Positions 17,591 to 25,988 of a stretch of DNA of 64,000 bases are shown here, in pieces. Below the pieces are notes generated by a model. The model worked only from the letters and a program-made list of their open reading frames with translations. It made no database searches and was not told the DNA's origin. The stretch's first letter is position 1, and the number at the start of each line of letters is the position of its first letter. The stretch is from Terriglobia bacterium. Its GTDB lineage: Bacteria > Acidobacteriota > Terriglobia > Terriglobales > Acidobacteriaceae. The stretch is from positions 248,001 to 312,000 of the forward strand of contig JAIQEU010000004.1 in assembly GCA_020073665.1 (NCBI GenBank), given 5' to 3'. The position numbers and the translations under genes were made by a program.

Positions 17591-18310
17591 CTAGTTTTGC
17601 CAGTACTTGTGATCGCGCAGGAAAAAACTCTGGTTCCAGTAGTTGAATGCGGCAGACAGAAATAAACGGGCCACGCGGAAGTGGCCCATTTTCTCAAAGC
17701 GGCGGTTGGTGGTGTACACGCCGCCGCGCACAATCCTGAACTTTGACCGGGCCACCTGGCTGCTCAGCAGGTAGTCCTCGGCGAAGTGTACTCGTTCGTG
17801 GAATCCACCCAGGTCGTCGAACCTCTTTTTCTCAAACAACATGAACATGCCCGTGCTGAAAGGCCGGTGCAGACGCGACAGGTACTGAAACCCGTCGTTG
17901 CTGAGGTACAGCAGCTTGTCGGCAAAACTGCCGCCCCGGCAAAGGATGTTGGTAGTCACGCAATGCAGTTGCTTCTGCTGTGCCAATTCCACCGCCCGGC
18001 GGATCAGCGACGGGTGCGCCGGCTCCACGTCGGCATCGAGGAAGAGCAGGTATGGCGTATCCGCTCGGGCAGCGCCGGCGTTGCGTCCCGCTGAAGGCAG
18101 CCCGCCGGGAATTACCTCAACGCGCAGGCGGTCGCGAAATGACATGACCAGGTCGGGGGTGCCGTCGGTTGAATTGGCATCAGCGACCAATACTCTCGTA
18201 TTCGGCATCAGGGTGTAGTCCTGGCGCGTCAGCGAGTTCAGCAAGTTCGGAATCAGCTTCGACTCGTTCTTCGCTGGAATCACGATGGTCAGGTCGCTCC
18301 TGGTATTCAT
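17591..18310 (-). CDS. Family 2 glycosyltransferase
   Basis: A 239-residue GT-A glycosyltransferase with LTIVIPAKNES at the start, ADANSTDGTPD for the nucleotide sugar, LPSAGRNAGAARA and the metal-binding FLDADVEPAHP. It ends soon after a short hydrophobic region (LFLSAAFNYW) and may associate with the membrane. The ATG at 18310 has GGAGT eight bases upstream and fits the family start. This start lies inside the 3' end of the upstream phosphoesterase gene, so the two overlap by 131 bases in different frames. Function may be in lipid or surface-glycan synthesis. Confidence 0.85.
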   Translation of the reverse strand: MNTRSDLTIVIPAKNESKLIPNLLNSLTRQDYTLMPNTRVLVADANSTDGTPDLVMSFRDRLRVEVIPGGLPSAGRNAGAARADTPYLLFLDADVEPAHPSLIRRAVELAQQKQLHCVTTNILCRGGSFADKLLYLSNDGFQYLSRLHRPFSTGMFMLFEKKRFDDLGGFHERVHFAEDYLLSSQVARSKFRIVRGGVYTTNRRFEKMGHFRVARLFLSAAFNYWNQSFFLRDHKYWQN

Positions 18311-18989
18311 GGATCCGCACTCCTTCGGCATCGACAGTAATGTAAGTCGGCCTCGCGTCGGTCCAACTGCCCGAGTTGTAGTACTCAACTCCGTCGCGCT
18401 CCAGAAACAGCGGCACATGGGTGTGCCCGCAGAAAATCCTATCCGCCCGGTGCAAGCTGGCATACGTCATGGCGCCGTCGGAGACCTTGGTGGACAGCCG
18501 CAGCCAGCGGGTGTTCATCAGGTCCATGTAGCGTGAGATGCGTTTGCTGCGGGAATCGAGTTTCTGCAATTGCAGGTGCAGGAAGGTCAGCAGGCTACTG
18601 ACCAGCAGGTTGTTGATGGCGAAGCGATCAAACTGGTGACCGTGAATCGCAAGGTGACGGCGTCCCAGGTACTCCCAAGCGTACTCCTGGTATGCCCGTA
18701 CGCCGACCAGGTGCGACAGGACATCCACCAGTCCGTGATCGTGATTACCTTCCACCCAGACCACTTCGATACCGCGCTTGGGGTTGGAGAGTTTGCGGAT
18801 ATAGCCTAAGAATTTCCAGTGGGCTTTAGTCAGGCGGCGGAAATTAAGATCACAGAAGATGTCGCCCAACAGGATCAGGCGCCGAAAACGGGTCTCCTGC
18901 AGCATACGCGTGGCGGCTTCCGCGCGGCTGATCTCCGAACCCAGATGCACGTCGGAGAGGATGAGCGTGTCATAGACGGCAGAACTCAT
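18180..18989 (-). CDS. LpxH-like metallophosphoesterase
   Basis: A calcineurin-type phosphoesterase related to UDP-2,3-diacylglucosamine hydrolases of lipid A synthesis. All metal-binding motifs are visible: SDVHLG (Asp13, His15), LGDIF (Asp43), GNHD (Asn82, His83), the HGH (116-118) and GHTHVP (His189, His191). The usual domain ends near residue 225; the last 40 residues are a charged acidic tail (EERVEADSELAELADAP) encoded in the overlap with the next glycosyltransferase. The ATG at 18989 is preferred to a TTG one codon earlier. The pairing with a glycosyltransferase suggests envelope lipid work. Confidence 0.85.
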   Translation of the reverse strand: MSSAVYDTLILSDVHLGSEISRAEAATRMLQETRFRRLILLGDIFCDLNFRRLTKAHWKFLGYIRKLSNPKRGIEVVWVEGNHDHGLVDVLSHLVGVRAYQEYAWEYLGRRHLAIHGHQFDRFAINNLLVSSLLTFLHLQLQKLDSRSKRISRYMDLMNTRWLRLSTKVSDGAMTYASLHRADRIFCGHTHVPLFLERDGVEYYNSGSWTDARPTYITVDAEGVRIHEYQERPDHRDSSEERVEADSELAELADAPGLHPDAEYESIGR

Positions 18990-19131
18990 CAACCTAGTTG
19001 TATTTCTTGAATATTACGGGTTGATGAAAGGATAACGAATATCAGGTGAATAGTATTGAAACGGTAATCTATGGAATGGGTACTCGGGGCCGTTCAAGAG
19101 CAAAAGAAAACGCCAGCGGCTGAGGAAACAA

Positions 19132-19410
19132 CTATTTCTGCGCCGGCGGGACATACTCCTTCGGGGGCGCAGCGCCCTCGCCGAAGAAGAACTGCTCCAA
19201 CTGCTTGACGATGGCTTCCTGGTCTTCCTTGCGCGCCGGATTCAGGCGGTATTCGTTCAACAGCATCTTGCAGAAATCCATCCACTGGTGCCAGGCGTCC
19301 TGGGAGACGTTGTCGTAGATCTTCTTCCCCAGCTCGGTGTCAAAAGGGGGCTCGTCGAGACCGGGAAGTTCCTTCTTGAGCTTGACACAGAAAACCTTAT
19401 GTTCGGACAT
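19132..19410 (-). CDS. yggX: YggX-type Fe(2+)-trafficking / oxidative damage protection protein
   Basis: A 92-residue protein matching YggX along its length: VFCVKLKKELPGLD with the conserved Cys8, ELGKKIYDNVSQDAWHQW, and MLLNEYRLNP. YggX proteins are linked to iron handling and protection of Fe-S enzymes from oxidants. GAGGGA lies four bases before the ATG. Most described members are proteobacterial. The tRNA gene lies just upstream on the same strand. Confidence 0.88.
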   Translation of the reverse strand: MSEHKVFCVKLKKELPGLDEPPFDTELGKKIYDNVSQDAWHQWMDFCKMLLNEYRLNPARKEDQEAIVKQLEQFFFGEGAAPPKEYVPPAQK

Positions 19411-19469
19411 GCATTCCCTCGCGCTGATTATGAAGTTGAAATTATCTCACAGGCGAAGCTGGCAGCGGC

Positions 19470-19545
19470 TGGTGGGCCCACCAGGATTCGAACCTGGAAC
19501 CAACAGATTATGAGTCTGCTGCTCTAACCGTTGAGCTATGGGCCC
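19470..19545 (-). tRNA. tRNA with CAU anticodon (Met or Ile2)
   Basis: A complete 76-nucleotide cloverleaf on the minus strand. The acceptor GGGCCCA pairs with TGGGCCC, followed by discriminator A and a genome-encoded CCA (19470-19472). The D arm carries AGCTC/GAGC, the anticodon stem is CAGA/TCTG around CTCATAA, and the T arm is CCAGG-TTCGAAT-CCTGG. The anticodon CAT could be elongator methionine or, after lysidine modification, isoleucine (AUA). The sequence alone does not decide; it is not an initiator, since the acceptor closes with a normal G-C pair. Confidence 0.93.
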
Positions 19546-19611
19546 TTCGTTCAACTCAATCTAACACAGCGGGAGAGGGCCGGACGGGCGCGGAAAAGCC
19601 CGATTCCGTTG

Positions 19612-19617
19612 TATAAT
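19612..19617 (+). promoter_or_regulatory. Candidate -10 box for the BNR-type gene
   Basis: A perfect TATAAT lies 24 bases upstream of the GTG at 19641, with GGAGG at 19630-19634 between. No convincing -35 box is seen at 16-18 bases upstream, so the assignment rests on the -10 alone. Confidence 0.4.
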
Positions 19618-19640
19618 CCCCGCCGCCCTGGAGGCTGACC

Positions 19641-20786
19641 GTGAACAGAATTACGCTGCTGATCCTTGTTGCCCTGTCACTGGTTCCACTCGCCGCTCCC
19701 CAGAACGTCCATCACGTTGCCGGCCGAACCCCGGTGCGGGGGCCGAGCCTTGAACTAAGCGCGGAGCGGCCGCCAGTGGAAGGCGTCCAGAACACCCCTC
19801 TCCGTGTGGGCCAAGCTCCGAATCCCTGGAAGCTGCAGGCCACGCTGCCCGGGGCAATCATCCACGACATCTCTTTTCCCACCCGCACCGTGGGCTACGC
19901 TGCGGCCGAACTCGGCCAGGTTTGGAAGACGACCAACGGCGGGACCTCGTGGACCGAGATCCTGAACCTGCAATTCCCTTACTACTGGTATGGCGTCACC
20001 GCGCTCACCGCCAAGGATGTTGTCATCTCGGGATTCAACGACTCAAATTTTGAGGGCATTATTCGCTGGAGTCATGACGGAGGCGTGACCTGGACACCAG
20101 ACATCGTGCTAACCACCAATGGCTGGTCTTATCGCACCCGTTTTGCCAACGCGCAAGATGGTCTAGTGATGGATGGCCTGGATCTTTCGGCCCCCAACGC
20201 GGTGCACTATACAACTGACGGCGGGCCCGGAGCAACGGACTGGACGGAGGTGGCTCCCGTCGACCCGAATGGCGGCTGGTTCGGAAATCAATTCAGCCTG
20301 CTACGAAACTTACACGCACGCGCCTCGGGCATCAGCTTCTGTGCGAGCGCAAATGCCGGTCAGACCTGGAAATGCGGACCTCCGATCGATTCCGTCTTCG
20401 ACGGTCCGACGTTCTTCTTGAATGACCAATCCGGCTGGGTTGGCGGCGGCGAAATTTCGCCGAGCGTAGAAGGCTGGGTCCATCGCACCACTGACGGTGG
20501 CAAGACCTGGAGCGGACGAACCCTGGACGGCCCCTTACCGATTCGCGAGATCCATTTCCTCAATTCGACGACAGGATGGGCGGCAGGAGGAGACGTATTC
20601 ACCGGCGTGGGCGGCATCTATTTCAGCAACGACGGCGGCCAGACCTGGTCACTCGATGTGAATACCGGCGCCGAGATGGACGCCTGCGACGTGAAAACGT
20701 CCGGCACCCGCTTTCAGATATGGTGTGCCGGAACCAATGGCGCCTTCAATGGCGTGGTTTATACCCTGCGGGGGACTGCTCCGTAG
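19641..20786 (+). CDS. Exported BNR/Ycf48-like beta-propeller protein
   Basis: A 381-residue secreted protein with a signal peptide (LLILVALSLVPLAAP) and several sialidase-type Asp-box turns of the S-x-D-G-G-x-T-W kind: TNGGTSW, SHDGGVTW, TTDGGKTW and SNDGGQTW, spaced as blades of a beta-propeller. This matches the Ycf48-like or sortilin/BNR fold; there are no sialidase catalytic residues that I can identify, so the role is probably binding or assembly rather than hydrolysis. GGAGG lies six bases before the GTG start. Confidence 0.82.
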   Translation: MNRITLLILVALSLVPLAAPQNVHHVAGRTPVRGPSLELSAERPPVEGVQNTPLRVGQAPNPWKLQATLPGAIIHDISFPTRTVGYAAAELGQVWKTTNGGTSWTEILNLQFPYYWYGVTALTAKDVVISGFNDSNFEGIIRWSHDGGVTWTPDIVLTTNGWSYRTRFANAQDGLVMDGLDLSAPNAVHYTTDGGPGATDWTEVAPVDPNGGWFGNQFSLLRNLHARASGISFCASANAGQTWKCGPPIDSVFDGPTFFLNDQSGWVGGGEISPSVEGWVHRTTDGGKTWSGRTLDGPLPIREIHFLNSTTGWAAGGDVFTGVGGIYFSNDGGQTWSLDVNTGAEMDACDVKTSGTRFQIWCAGTNGAFNGVVYTLRGTAP

Positions 20787-21073
20787 GTCAGCTCTGTACT
20801 CTACCGTACCGCGGAACTGCCCTCGCCGCCTCGCGCGCGGGGGCGAAACCGCCAACCAGTTCCCCCCTGGTCGTCACCCCTCAAGCCTTTCGATTGCATT
20901 CACTTACGGGAACTCTCCGCAGTGGCTTTTCACCGCCCCTCCCGGTTACCAAAGTGTTTTGAAAAATCCGTAAGTTATTGTCTGGAAGCATCTTAGCTGA
21001 TATCACTAATCTCGATACCAAGCGCCTCGAGCTCCCTACTCCAGGCCAAGAAGGAGTCGGCGTTAGACGCCAC

Positions 21074-23833
21074 ATGTCTGGTCGCGGGCAGTCATGGAGG
21101 GACCTGACACTCGGCGCCAAGGTGTTTGTCGGCCTTGTCGTCATCGTAGGCACCGGTGTGCTTGTGTACGGTGCGGCCACCCCCACCAGCAAGAACATCG
21201 CAAAATTCATTTGCTATCTGCTGGTTGCCTTGCTGGCCTCTCGACTCAAAGTGGTTCTGCCCGGCATCACGGGCACCATGTCGGTGAATTTCCTGTTTAT
21301 CCTCCTGGGCGTCCTGGAACTCAGCTTTACAGAAACCCTGGTCTTGGGCACCGCGGCCATCCTGGTCCAGTGCTTCTACCAGGACCGACCCAGTGCGCTT
21401 CAGGTCACATTCAATATCTGCGCCAGTGCCTTCTCAATTGCAACCGTGTACGTGGTTTACCACGTGGCGCTGATTCGTGGCGAGATCAGCAACCATTCCT
21501 TGCTGCTGGTGATCGCGGCCGCCACATACTTTGTCGCCAACACCGGTTCCATCGCCGCGGTGATCGCTCTTTCCGAACGGAAATCGCTGCGCAGGGTCTG
21601 GGTGGAATGCTACTTCTGGTCGCTTCCCTACTACATGGTCGGGGCCGGCATCGCCGGCGGATTGGCCTGGTTCAACCGGGTATTCGATTGGGAAACTTCT
21701 CTGCTCAGCCTGCCGGCTGTCTACCTCATCTACCGCTCCTACCGCCTCTACCTGGGCAAACTTGAAGATGAGAAGCGGCACGTTGAGGAAATGGCCAACC
21801 TGCACATGCGCACGATTGAGGCCCTGGCTTTGGCCATTGAAGCCAAAGACCACACGACCCACGACCACCTGCAGCGAGTTCGCGTGTACGCCATCGAGGT
21901 GGCCAAGGAACTGGGGGTAAAGCCGGCTGAGATGGAAGCCTTGCACGCCGCCGCCTTGTTGCACGACATCGGCAAACTGGCGGTACCCGAGCACATCATT
22001 TCCAAGCCCGGCCGTCTGACTCCGGAAGAATTCGAGAAGATGAAAATCCACCCCGTGGTGGGCGCGGAAATTCTGGAGCGGGTGCGCTTTCCCTATCCGG
22101 TGGTGCCCATCGTTCGGGCGCACCACGAACGTTGGGACGGTTCGGGATATCCCTTTGGACTGAGTGGGGAGGAAATTCCCATCGGCGCGCGTATTCTTTC
22201 GGCGGTGGATTACCTGGACGCCCTGGCCTCCGACCGCCAGTACCGTCGCGCGCTGCCTTTGAAAGAGGTGATGGATCGGCTCGCTGCCGAGTCCGGCAAG
22301 TCCTTCGATCCTTTGGTGGTCGAGGTTCTACAGAAACGCTACTTGGACCTGGAAAAAGTGGTGGCCGCCCAGTTTGGGCACGACGTGGCCATGAAGCTAT
22401 CGACCGACGTGAAGGTAGAACGTGGCCTGGAGCCTGCCGCCGGGTTCGAAGACACTTCGGTGAAAGACGCTCCCGGCCAGGAAGCTACGTTCCTGTCCTC
22501 CATTGCGGCCGCTCGGCAGGAAGCGCAGACATTGTTTGAGCTGAGCCAGGACCTGGGAGCCTCGCTCAGCCTGGGCGAAACCCTTTCCGTGTTCTCGGTG
22601 AAGCTGCGGCGGCTGGTTCCGTATGACGCCATCGCGATCTATATCAAGCGCAACATGGAGTTGATCCCGGAACACGTGAGTGGCGACAACTTCCGCCTGT
22701 TCGCGTCCTTGCGCATTCCGCTTGGCCAGGGCCTCTCCGGGTGGGTGGCTCAGAACAAGAAACCGATCGTGAATGGCAATCCCTCGGTCGAACCGGGATA
22801 CCTGAATGATCCCACCAAGTTCAGCACCTTGCGCTCGGCACTGGCAGTGCCGCTGGAAGGCGTCACCGGCCTGATCGGCGTGCTTGCGCTGTACCACGCG
22901 GAGCGTGACTTTTTTACATCTGACCACTTGCGCATTCTGCTGGCCATCAGTTCCAAGATGGGCCTGGCCATTGAAAACGCCCTGAAGTACGAGCAAGCAG
23001 AGAGCTCCGCCACCACCGACTACCTGACCGGGTTGCCGAATGCCCGCTCGCTGTTCCTGCAACTGGACCGCGAACTGGCTCGCTGCAAGCGCGACACCTC
23101 AACCCTGACCGTGATGGTGTGTGACATGGACGGCTTCAAACAGATCAATGACCGCTTCGGCCACCTTGAGGGCAACCGCGTGCTGCGGCTCTTTGCCCAA
23201 GCGTTGAAGGAGAGCTGCCGCGAGTACGACTACGTGGCTCGCATGGGGGGAGACGAATTTGTGGTCGTGGCCCCGGGCCTGCCTGCCGAAGCGGCGGTGA
23301 AGAAGGCGGAGCAGTTACGCGAATTGGCCAAGCAAGCCGGCCGCGAGGTTTGTCGCGAAGACATTCTTTCTCTGAGTGTGGGGCAATCGTTGTATCCGGA
23401 AGACGGCCAGGATGCCGAGGCGCTGCTGGCCGAGGCTGACCGCCGCATGTACATCGAAAAGCAGCAACAGCCCTCGCGCAAGAACCGCCGCCTCTACCCG
23501 CGGATGAAATGCCGGGTCACCATTGAATTGCAACCCAAAACCGGCGAAGGGCCGGTCCTGGGCAATCTCATCGACATCAGCCTGGGCGGCTGCTACATCG
23601 AGACCAGCGCCATCCTGGCGCCGGGCACCAAGCTTAAGACCGTTTTCTCGATTGATGATGGCCGATTACAAACCGAAGGCACGGTGATTCGCATTGACCC
23701 TGGGTCCGGCGTCGCCGTTCAGTTTGATGAAATGAACCGCGAGGACCGGGAGAGTATGCACAAAATCCTCGAGTTCGTTCACAACACCACCATGTTTTAC
23801 GACAACCGCTACTTCGCGAAACTGAAGAGCTGA
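21074..23833 (+). CDS. Membrane c-di-GMP protein: HD-GYP, GAF, GGDEF and PilZ in one chain
   Basis: A 919-residue signalling protein. Residues 12-222 form a membrane sensor of about seven helices. The HD-GYP phosphodiesterase (about 240-430) has His297-Asp298 and GYP at 358-360. A GAF domain follows (about 485-640). The GGDEF cyclase (about 645-795) has an intact GGDEF at 725-729 and an RxxD inhibitory site (Arg716-Asp719). A PilZ domain (about 802-905) has the RLYPR (806-810) and DISLGG (834-839) c-di-GMP-binding motifs. Thus synthesis, breakdown and binding of c-di-GMP are all predicted. The ATG at 21074 is chosen; the frame opens at a TTG 96 bases upstream. Confidence 0.93.
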   Translation: MSGRGQSWRDLTLGAKVFVGLVVIVGTGVLVYGAATPTSKNIAKFICYLLVALLASRLKVVLPGITGTMSVNFLFILLGVLELSFTETLVLGTAAILVQCFYQDRPSALQVTFNICASAFSIATVYVVYHVALIRGEISNHSLLLVIAAATYFVANTGSIAAVIALSERKSLRRVWVECYFWSLPYYMVGAGIAGGLAWFNRVFDWETSLLSLPAVYLIYRSYRLYLGKLEDEKRHVEEMANLHMRTIEALALAIEAKDHTTHDHLQRVRVYAIEVAKELGVKPAEMEALHAAALLHDIGKLAVPEHIISKPGRLTPEEFEKMKIHPVVGAEILERVRFPYPVVPIVRAHHERWDGSGYPFGLSGEEIPIGARILSAVDYLDALASDRQYRRALPLKEVMDRLAAESGKSFDPLVVEVLQKRYLDLEKVVAAQFGHDVAMKLSTDVKVERGLEPAAGFEDTSVKDAPGQEATFLSSIAAARQEAQTLFELSQDLGASLSLGETLSVFSVKLRRLVPYDAIAIYIKRNMELIPEHVSGDNFRLFASLRIPLGQGLSGWVAQNKKPIVNGNPSVEPGYLNDPTKFSTLRSALAVPLEGVTGLIGVLALYHAERDFFTSDHLRILLAISSKMGLAIENALKYEQAESSATTDYLTGLPNARSLFLQLDRELARCKRDTSTLTVMVCDMDGFKQINDRFGHLEGNRVLRLFAQALKESCREYDYVARMGGDEFVVVAPGLPAEAAVKKAEQLRELAKQAGREVCREDILSLSVGQSLYPEDGQDAEALLAEADRRMYIEKQQQPSRKNRRLYPRMKCRVTIELQPKTGEGPVLGNLIDISLGGCYIETSAILAPGTKLKTVFSIDDGRLQTEGTVIRIDPGSGVAVQFDEMNREDRESMHKILEFVHNTTMFYDNRYFAKLKS

Positions 23834-23955
23834 TCACAGGACTGCCAGGTTTTCTCAGCGGAAGCGCAGCGGGTGTTTACGGACAGATTTTCGCCACGGC
23901 ATGCTCAGAACGCGCGGCGAGACACTCTCAGATTTGCTTGATTGCAACCGCCGGG

Positions 23956-24420
23956 TTACTTCCTGCCGGGATGGAACTCTCCCCGGCGGGAGAATTGCGA
24001 AAAGGGCCATTCGTTCTTCTTAGCAGGAAGGTTGGCGGTCACAGCGGCGCTAGCGGCAGCTGCCATGGCTTTTGGCTCGCTTCCCCAATCGGCCGGGGCA
24101 GGATGAATACCCCAGATATTGCCAGTCTGATCCATCGCCAGGCCCACTAACCAGTACTTGCCGTCGGAACCCAGGGGAACGCAATTGGCAACCTGGGCGG
24201 TGACGATCTGGCCAGTCGGCAGTTCGTCCAGACGCACCGCCACGCCCGCTTCCAGTTGGCGCGACAAACGCACGCCGCAACCCTGCGTGTTGACCACCAC
24301 CGTGTGGCAGTGTTCGGAAAGCTCAACCGCCGGGTCAAGGCTGGTGATGCGCACCGGGATCTGGGCCCGAATTCGTGTACTACGACGTGAGCTTTCGTAG
24401 GATTTTGTGACGGCTTCCAT
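23956..24420 (-). CDS. PilZ-domain-like protein
   Basis: A 154-residue cytoplasmic protein with a PilZ-like N-terminal half: RRSTRIRAQIPVRI resembles the arginine motif and NTQGCGVRLS the second motif, although Asn replaces the usual Asp-x-Ser, so c-di-GMP binding is uncertain. The C-terminal 50 residues are low-complexity (Ala-rich, then basic). It faces the large c-di-GMP protein tail to tail across 122 bases. Confidence 0.72.
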   Translation of the reverse strand: MEAVTKSYESSRRSTRIRAQIPVRITSLDPAVELSEHCHTVVVNTQGCGVRLSRQLEAGVAVRLDELPTGQIVTAQVANCVPLGSDGKYWLVGLAMDQTGNIWGIHPAPADWGSEPKAMAAAASAAVTANLPAKKNEWPFSQFSRRGEFHPGRK

Positions 24421-24579
24421 AGAACAGTTTCTGTCCAGATTTTACGTCGGAGAAGGGCAATATGCCGCGCTTGCCACCAGGAAGCCGACACCAAAGTAAC
24501 CACGTTTGGTCCAAAAGAAGAGCCGCGTGCTGTGTGTCTCCTGATCGCATCCGGGTGGGGGCACGGGGGAGACCCCAGC

Positions 24580-25674
24580 CTAGAGCGTAAGCGACTGAAT
24601 CTGAACCAGGGGGACGCGAGCATGGGCGCCCGCTTTCCTGAGCATATTGGCAGAGGGAATGCCGGTGCGTCGGAACGACTTTTCACAATCGGCAGTCGAC
24701 GGGCCACGCATGCTGCCTTCCATGTAGGCCAGGCCCGGGCAACGGGTACAGGTGCCCACATGACTGCAAGTCGAGCAGACCGGCAAATCTTTAGCGTGAA
24801 TGGAGCGAACTTCATTCAGTTCGGGAGAATTCCGCCAGATATCCAGGAACCTCTGCCGCCGCACATTGCCGCTGGGCAGCGGAAACTGAACACAGGGAAA
24901 CACGTCGCCATAAGGCGTGATGTAGGCCGCCGTGTGACCGGCGCTGCAGGGATAGCCGTCCAGGACGTCGTCGCCCGGCGTGGGTGGAGGCGCACAAAAC
25001 TCCTCCACGTTGCCGACCAGAGCTTCGTTGTGGAACACCGACTCCAGTTCCGCGCCTGGGATGCGCAGGTTCAGGATGGATGTGTCGCCGTCCATCTTGG
25101 GCGTAATGGTCGGGTCCAGGGTATAGGTAGCTCCCAACTCCCGCGCCAGCGCCTGTACCCCGGCGTGGTCGCCGGTGTTGGCGGTCATCAGGACGTTGGC
25201 GATCGTGACCTTCAGCCCCTGGGATTTTATGAACCGAATCGCGTCCACGCTGCGCTTGAGCGAGCCTGGCAACTTCGTGATGGCATCGTGCACCGCGGGG
25301 CGATGCGAATACACGCTGATTTGCACCTGCTCCACGCCCAGCGCGCGCATGCGCTGCGCTTCCGCCTCGTGGATCATTACCCCGTTGGTCTTGATGCGAA
25401 CGTTGAATTGCAGCTTGCGGGCATGCTCCAGGATCTCGAAGAAATCGCGCCGCATCAGCACTTCGCCGCCGCTCAGCGTCAGAAAGAAAGTGCCGGCATC
25501 GGCCAACTGGTTGAGCACATCTTTGATCTCACTGGTAGTAAGCTCGCCGTGATCCTCGTGGTCCAGATAGCAGTGAACGCAGCGTTCGTTGCAGCGATAA
25601 GTGACGTCGAGATGGACCCCCAGGGGAACTCCCAGCTCCAGCGCCCGCTGGTTCATCTCCTCAATCAGGCTCAT
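24580..25674 (-). CDS. Radical SAM/SPASM peptide-modifying enzyme
   Basis: A 364-residue PqqE-like radical SAM enzyme. The SAM-binding [4Fe-4S] motif is Cys28-x3-Cys32-x2-Cys35 (TYRCNERCVHCYLD), followed by SGGEVLMR for SAM. The C-terminal SPASM region has Cys243, Cys261 (18 apart, around GHTAAYITPYGDVFP), Cys300, Cys303, Cys309, Cys312 and Cys330, enough for two auxiliary clusters. Such enzymes install C-C or thioether links in ribosomal peptides. Its ATG overlaps the PqqD-like stop as ATGA, so the two are translationally coupled. The likely substrate is the 56-residue peptide encoded at 27299-27469. It is the last gene of the cassette. Confidence 0.9.
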   Translation of the reverse strand: MSLIEEMNQRALELGVPLGVHLDVTYRCNERCVHCYLDHEDHGELTTSEIKDVLNQLADAGTFFLTLSGGEVLMRRDFFEILEHARKLQFNVRIKTNGVMIHEAEAQRMRALGVEQVQISVYSHRPAVHDAITKLPGSLKRSVDAIRFIKSQGLKVTIANVLMTANTGDHAGVQALARELGATYTLDPTITPKMDGDTSILNLRIPGAELESVFHNEALVGNVEEFCAPPPTPGDDVLDGYPCSAGHTAAYITPYGDVFPCVQFPLPSGNVRRQRFLDIWRNSPELNEVRSIHAKDLPVCSTCSHVGTCTRCPGLAYMEGSMRGPSTADCEKSFRRTGIPSANMLRKAGAHARVPLVQIQSLTL

Positions 25675-25988
25675 GCGGCTTCTCCCGGGCCAGAGGATGC
25701 GTTGTCAAACGGGCGGTCGGAAACCAGTAGGATACCGTGGCGCGAAAGCTCATCCACAAAGGCATCGACGTCAGCCCGTGCGACTTCCGGGTCAACTTCA
25801 AACTGATCACACACGGCTCGCACCACAATTTCGGACAAAGGCGTGCGCCCGTCGGCTGCCTGCCAGACCGCGGTAGCCACTTCGTTCAGCGTGAAAAAGG
25901 TCGAATCCACCGCCGACATGATCATCATCTCGCCCCCCAGTATGCGGGCGGCGATCTCCGTGCTTCGCGCAATGTAACGGTCACTCAT
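25671..25988 (-). CDS. PqqD-like peptide chaperone
   Basis: A 105-residue PqqD-family protein, the RiPP recognition element that binds the leader of a precursor peptide and presents it to the radical SAM partner. Family features include RILGGEMMIMSAVDSTFFTLNEVATAVWQAADG, split as the usual three-strand sheet followed by helices (shown here only as a region, residues about 15-48), and a C-terminal DVDAFVDELSRHGIL helix. The ATG overlaps the HprK-like stop as ATGA, and its own stop overlaps the radical SAM start. Confidence 0.87.
   Translation of the reverse strand: MSDRYIARSTEIAARILGGEMMIMSAVDSTFFTLNEVATAVWQAADGRTPLSEIVVRAVCDQFEVDPEVARADVDAFVDELSRHGILLVSDRPFDNASSGPGEAA

Noticed and set aside
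19612-19617. Promoter for the tRNA on the opposite strand
   Set aside because: The TATAAT reads in the plus direction toward the BNR-type gene; no matching minus-strand boxes were seen.
20787-21073. c-di-GMP riboswitch upstream of the multi-domain protein
   Set aside because: The 287-base gap was read for the conserved GEMM core, which is not seen; no other structured element could be supported.
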